From Acidobacteriota bacterium (lineage in GTDB: Bacteria; Acidobacteriota; Vicinamibacteria; Vicinamibacterales; JAFNAJ01), in contig JAEUQQ010000541.1 of the NCBI GenBank assembly GCA_016789685.1, positions 1-32,491 of the forward strand: a stretch of DNA of 32,491 nt. The letters run 5' to 3'. The position numbers were made by a program, and so were the translations under genes. The notes under the pieces are model-generated. The model was not told the DNA's origin. It did not search any database and saw nothing but the letters and a program-made list of their open reading frames with translations. The first letter of the stretch is position 1. Each line of letters starts with the position of its first letter. Shown in pieces: positions 31,836 through 32,491 of this stretch.

Positions 31836-32491
31836 ATGAACACGACACTCAGGGCCTGCGCCCTTCCCCTCATCGGTGCGCTGCTGTGCCCGTGGCCGCT
31901 GACCGCCTGGGCGCAGCCGCCGAGGGCTCCGCAGGGCCGCACCGCGGGCCCTGCCGCTGTCGCGCAGCCCGCGTCGCCTGCTGCGGCAGATGACCGCGTG
32001 TTTGCCGAGGCCGCCAGGCTTTCGCAGGCCGACGTGGATGGCTGGGTCGAGGCCGCCGACGCGGTGCTCGCCAGGACGCCCACCGACCGCCCTGCGGCTG
32101 CGCGCAAGGTCGCGGCCCACCTGTCGGCCGGGCGCGTCCGTGAGGCACTGGTTGCCTACGAAACGTGGTCGAAGGCCGCCGCGCGCGAGGATACGAGCCT
32201 CGTGCGGCGCATCGCCCTCGAGGTGGTCAGGCGCCTGCGTGGCGCACCGACCGCCGAGTTGCGAACGCAGGCGCTCGAGGTGCTGGCCAGGTCAGGTGAC
32301 GGCCCCTCGCGGCAGTCCCTCGTCGAGAAGGCAAAGGAGTCGTCGACCTCACCAGACGCGTGGCAGGCGCGCGTGGCCCTGGCGCGTCTTGGCGATGCGG
32401 CGTCGGTCGCCATTCTCGCATCGCGGGCGCGACAGGGCCTGGGCTCGCAGCGCCTGAGCGCGCTCGACGCCCTGCGCGGGATGCCGGTCAC
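31836..32491 (+). CDS. Exported helical-repeat (HEAT-like) protein, N-terminal part, runs off window end
   Basis: An ATG at 31836 opens a frame that has no stop before the window edge (218 full codons). The N-terminus is a signal peptide: MNTTLRACALPLIGALLCPW and a cut near AWAQPP. A Pro/Ala-rich spacer follows to about residue 50. From about residue 52 on the chain is a series of amphipathic helix pairs (ADVDGWVEAADAVLART, SLVRRIALEVVRRLRG, TAELRTQALEVLARSGD, PDAWQARVALARLGDAASVAILASRARQ, QRLSALDALRGMP), the pattern of HEAT or related alpha-solenoid repeats, used for protein binding. No enzymatic motif is seen. The signal peptide and the preceding gene's export suggest both act outside the cytoplasm; the terminator between them suggests separate transcripts. 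Confidence 0.8.
   Translation, partial: MNTTLRACALPLIGALLCPWPLTAWAQPPRAPQGRTAGPAAVAQPASPAAADDRVFAEAARLSQADVDGWVEAADAVLARTPTDRPAAARKVAAHLSAGRVREALVAYETWSKAAAREDTSLVRRIALEVVRRLRGAPTAELRTQALEVLARSGDGPSRQSLVEKAKESSTSPDAWQARVALARLGDAASVAILASRARQGLGSQRLSALDALRGMPV

Overview
The window is very GC-rich chromosomal DNA, with strong third-position GC and several GTG starts. There are no rRNA, tRNA or phage genes, and no intact transposase. The gene content fits a free-living Gram-negative soil-type bacterium: hybrid histidine kinases, a fused alpha/beta 2-oxo acid dehydrogenase E1, an AlgI-type acyltransferase with its SGNH partner, B12 radical SAM enzymes and secreted repeat proteins. My best guess is Acidobacteriota of the Vicinamibacteria/Luteitalea kind. 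That is an impression from gene style, not a proof.

Layout. (1) 1-6973, all on minus: the start of one histidine kinase, a hybrid kinase with receiver and Hpt domains, an exported beta-propeller protein, the fused E1, a small cupin and a rhomboid protease. (2) 7030-16384, all on minus: MurJ and, upstream of it, a six-gene run with overlapping stop and start codons. In transcription order this run is two membrane GT-C glycosyltransferases, a SAM methyltransferase, a GNAT acyltransferase, a WalW-like polysaccharide deacetylase and a GT4 glycosyltransferase. (3) 16437-17198, plus: a soluble GT2 enzyme of the dolichyl/polyprenyl-phosphate mannose synthase type. It is a plausible donor-maker for the GT-C enzymes. 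(4) 17389-26403, minus: an exported STN-like protein, a methyltransferase, a polysaccharide flippase, an SGNH hydrolase, an MBOAT acyltransferase, a small double zinc-ribbon protein, a SPASM protein that has lost the radical SAM cysteines, and a B12-type radical SAM enzyme. (5) 26464-32491, plus: a methyltransferase, a third GT-C glycosyltransferase, a large exported protein with four roughly 110-residue repeats behind a structured leader, and the start of an exported helical-repeat protein.

Taken together, regions 2 to 5 look like one surface-glycan locus. A polyprenyl-phosphate sugar is made by GT2 and used by three GT-C enzymes. The glycan is edited by deacetylase, GNAT, methyltransferases and MBOAT/SGNH, then moved by a Wzx-like flippase. 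No initiating phosphoglycosyltransferase, Wzy polymerase, chain-length regulator or export pore is visible, so the set is incomplete or lies partly outside the window.

The non-coding DNA holds several repeats. There are three tandem 52-bp hairpin units (6057-6212) and a 100-bp direct duplication (17201-17400). Two 43-bp units facing each other form a long inverted repeat (24713-24806); units of the same 43-bp family sit inside the 100-bp duplication. A palindrome next to a nine-G run lies inside a glycosyltransferase gene (14006-14032). Several start codons lie only a few bases below a perfect or near-perfect TATAAT box, suggesting leaderless or nearly leaderless transcripts.
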